Below, piece after piece: positions 5,854 to 6,844 of a DNA stretch of 6,844 nucleotides. Position numbers and translations under genes: made by a program. Below the pieces are notes generated by a model, which saw only the letters and a program-made list of their open reading frames with translations, did no database searches and was not told the origin of the DNA. How positions within the stretch are numbered: the first letter of the stretch is position 1; every line of letters begins with the position of its first letter. Source of the DNA: an uncultured Roseiflexaceae bacterium (GTDB lineage Bacteria; Chloroflexota; Chloroflexia; Chloroflexales; Roseiflexaceae); assembly GCA_903932805.1 (NCBI GenBank), contig CAIZHO010000510.1, positions 1 through 6,844 on the forward strand, in the 5' to 3' direction.

Positions 5854-6288
5854 CTACGCACCGCTTTGCAGACGCCGCTGTATCGCAACCAGCGGCGGTA
5901 CAAAAAGCCCCATGAATGCGACATTTAACACGACATTGCCGGGGAGCTCGGCCATAAACGAGCCAACACTATCGACCACAAACCACGCCCCCAACGCCAC
6001 CAACATCCTGCGCGGTAGCGCAGGATTGTTCTTCATGTGGTCTCGCGATGCAAGCAGAAACATCAGAACTCCCCAGCCGACCATTGTCCCGCCCAACACC
6101 GCATTGACTGCGCGGGTGTCTGCAGCAAAAAACGCAGGATCCCCGTCCAACGGCCACCTAAGCACATCAAATAGGAAGAGCCAGGCACCCGCGGTCGCCG
6201 GATGGCTAGCAAGTGCACAGATGACTCCGGTGAACACGGTAACGACACATGCAATGCGTAGCCACGCGATGCTGATATGCATGCTCAT
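5854..6288 (-). CDS. Uncharacterised small membrane protein with about four helices
   Basis: I cannot name the family of this 144-residue protein. Hydrophobic segments lie near residues 9-27, 60-80, 94-112 and 117-135. Between the first two is a loop containing LFDVLRWPLDGDPAFFAADTR (about 40-60, with a WPLDG motif), and GGTMVGWGVLMFLL enters the second helix. The third contains AWFVVDSVGS, and LPGNVVLNVAFMG leads into the fourth. The glycines and the aspartate inside helix three suggest a conserved membrane family rather than a random frame. The ATG at 6288 has AAAGG nine bases upstream; an ATG two codons later is possible. A GATAAT element at 6316-6321 could be its promoter. It lies alone between two non-coding regions, so the context does not suggest a function. 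Confidence 0.7.
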   Translation of the reverse strand: MSMHISIAWLRIACVVTVFTGVICALASHPATAGAWLFLFDVLRWPLDGDPAFFAADTRAVNAVLGGTMVGWGVLMFLLASRDHMKNNPALPRRMLVALGAWFVVDSVGSFMAELPGNVVLNVAFMGLFVPPLVAIQRRLQSGA

Positions 6289-6306
6289 GTGAACGGGCCT
6301 TTCTCT

Positions 6307-6371
6307 AAAAAAAGAATTATCACCATAATTGAGGAACCACCCCTTTCTCTCAGAAGAGGGAGTGGGTGGTT
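6307..6371 (-). terminator. Hairpin terminator region after the Ig-like protein gene
   Basis: On the minus strand, 75 bases after the stop at 6447, arms 6371-6355 and 6350-6335 form a stem of about 16 pairs (two G-U, one bulge) with a CTGA-type loop. A second, AT-only stem (6330-6325 with 6320-6315) follows and leads almost directly into seven Ts (6313-6307). The T-tract follows the weaker stem, so this is an unusual two-part terminator. GAGGA/TCCTC (6331-6335, 6377-6381) could extend the main stem. Confidence 0.5.
6316..6321 (-). promoter_or_regulatory. Putative -10 for the small membrane-protein gene
   Basis: The minus-strand hexamer GATAAT would start transcription about 20 bases upstream of the ATG at 6288. 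It sits in a dyad (6315-6330, six-base arms) that is followed on the minus strand by seven Ts. The same bases could therefore instead be part of the terminator of the preceding gene. No good -35 is seen. Confidence 0.3.
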
Positions 6372-6446
6372 GATAATCCTCGGTATCGTTTGTTCAACGC
6401 TTCTCAGCTCAGCAATAACACTGCAACGGCACATGTGAAACCAAAC

Positions 6447-6844
6447 CTACCGGAGCTCAACCGTGGTCGTAGTTTGGATGAATGCACGATTCCCGAGTGT
6501 ATCGCGTACACTCACCCACACCGTGTAGACGCCAGACGGTGCACCGGTGACAAATTCGATTGCTTGGATATGTCGCTGCGCCGCACCCGAGATGACGGGT
6601 ATTGGTTCGAGTGTCGGAACATTAAAGACCATGTGCGCACGCCCCGTGGTGTCTGCAAAGCCATACCCGTTGTGCGCTAAGTAGACGTACGATCCGGCAA
6701 TCCCCGTCTCGTCGTCGAGTCGTAACGACACGTTGAACGAATCAGCGCGGGATACAGAAGGGCTCGACACCGTCACATCAGAGACGGACGGTGCTTGTGC
6801 GTCCGTTGATCCGTTTGCGACGGTGACGATAACACGCTGTCCGG
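6447..6844 (-). CDS. C-terminal end of a probable exported protein with Ig-like modules (runs off right edge)
   Basis: The frame stays open to the right edge, so the GTG at 6776 is internal and not the start. The 131 visible residues open with a beta-strand end (GQRVIVTVANG), then a linker DAQAPSVSDVTVSSPSVSRA that looks like a module boundary. One beta-sandwich-like domain follows, with LRLDDETGIAGSYVYL, an NGYGFADTTGRAHM stretch, and the closing GVYTVWVSVRDTLGNRAF followed by ELR. The alternating hydrophobic pattern, the DxxGNR ending and the abundance of Ser/Thr/Val are typical of Ig-like or fibronectin-like modules in secreted or surface proteins. The N-terminus is not visible, so a signal peptide, anchor or catalytic domain cannot be checked. 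No C-terminal membrane anchor or sortase motif is present. A hairpin terminator region follows the gene. Confidence 0.68.
   Translation of the reverse strand, partial: GQRVIVTVANGSTDAQAPSVSDVTVSSPSVSRADSFNVSLRLDDETGIAGSYVYLAHNGYGFADTTGRAHMVFNVPTLEPIPVISGAAQRHIQAIEFVTGAPSGVYTVWVSVRDTLGNRAFIQTTTTVELR

Overview
The window looks like a chromosomal segment from a free-living, respiring bacterium of moderate GC content (mid-50s percent by eye). The ccmA-ccmB-ccmC order, the large Asp-box (sortilin/VPS10-like) protein and the stand-alone ChrB C-terminal domain together resemble what is found in Chloroflexota. That assignment is inference from gene content and has low to moderate confidence. I see no mobile element, CRISPR array, tRNA or rRNA.

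Layout. Positions 1-1726 (minus strand) hold a cytochrome c maturation (System I type) cluster. It contains the ATPase CcmA, the membrane permease CcmB overlapping it by 4 bases, and, after a 141-base gap with its own promoter-like sequence, the N-terminal part of the haem-handling protein CcmC, which runs off the left edge. Positions 1727-1840 are a compact divergent control region. A short plus-strand gene at 1841-2287 encodes a stand-alone ChrB C-terminal ('chromate resistance') domain and ends at a near-perfect hairpin terminator. It converges on a 3.2 kb minus-strand gene (2370-5546). That gene encodes a 1058-residue protein with about ten Asp-boxes, a family often annotated as glycosyl hydrolase, BNR-repeat or sortilin-like. 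Here it has no visible signal peptide and ends in a probable coiled coil.

Upstream of it, 5547-5853 is non-coding and carries an extended -10 promoter and three separate dyad symmetries. A small unrecognised four-helix membrane protein follows (5854-6288, minus). Then comes a structured intergenic region with a terminator-like hairpin, and finally the C-terminal end of a probable exported protein with Ig-like beta-sandwich modules (6447 to the right edge, minus).

How the genes relate. CcmA and CcmB would form the ABC transporter that drives haem release from the CcmE chaperone, and CcmC loads haem onto CcmE; all serve covalent haem attachment to exported c-type cytochromes. The ChrB-domain gene is divergent from this cluster with overlapping promoter elements, so shared control is possible but unproven. 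The three right-hand genes show no functional link to it. I did not find convincing evidence of a wholly new system. The most promising leads are the signal-less Asp-box protein with its dyad-rich upstream region, the orphan ChrB domain beside the haem-export genes, and the atypical Q- and H-loops of CcmA.
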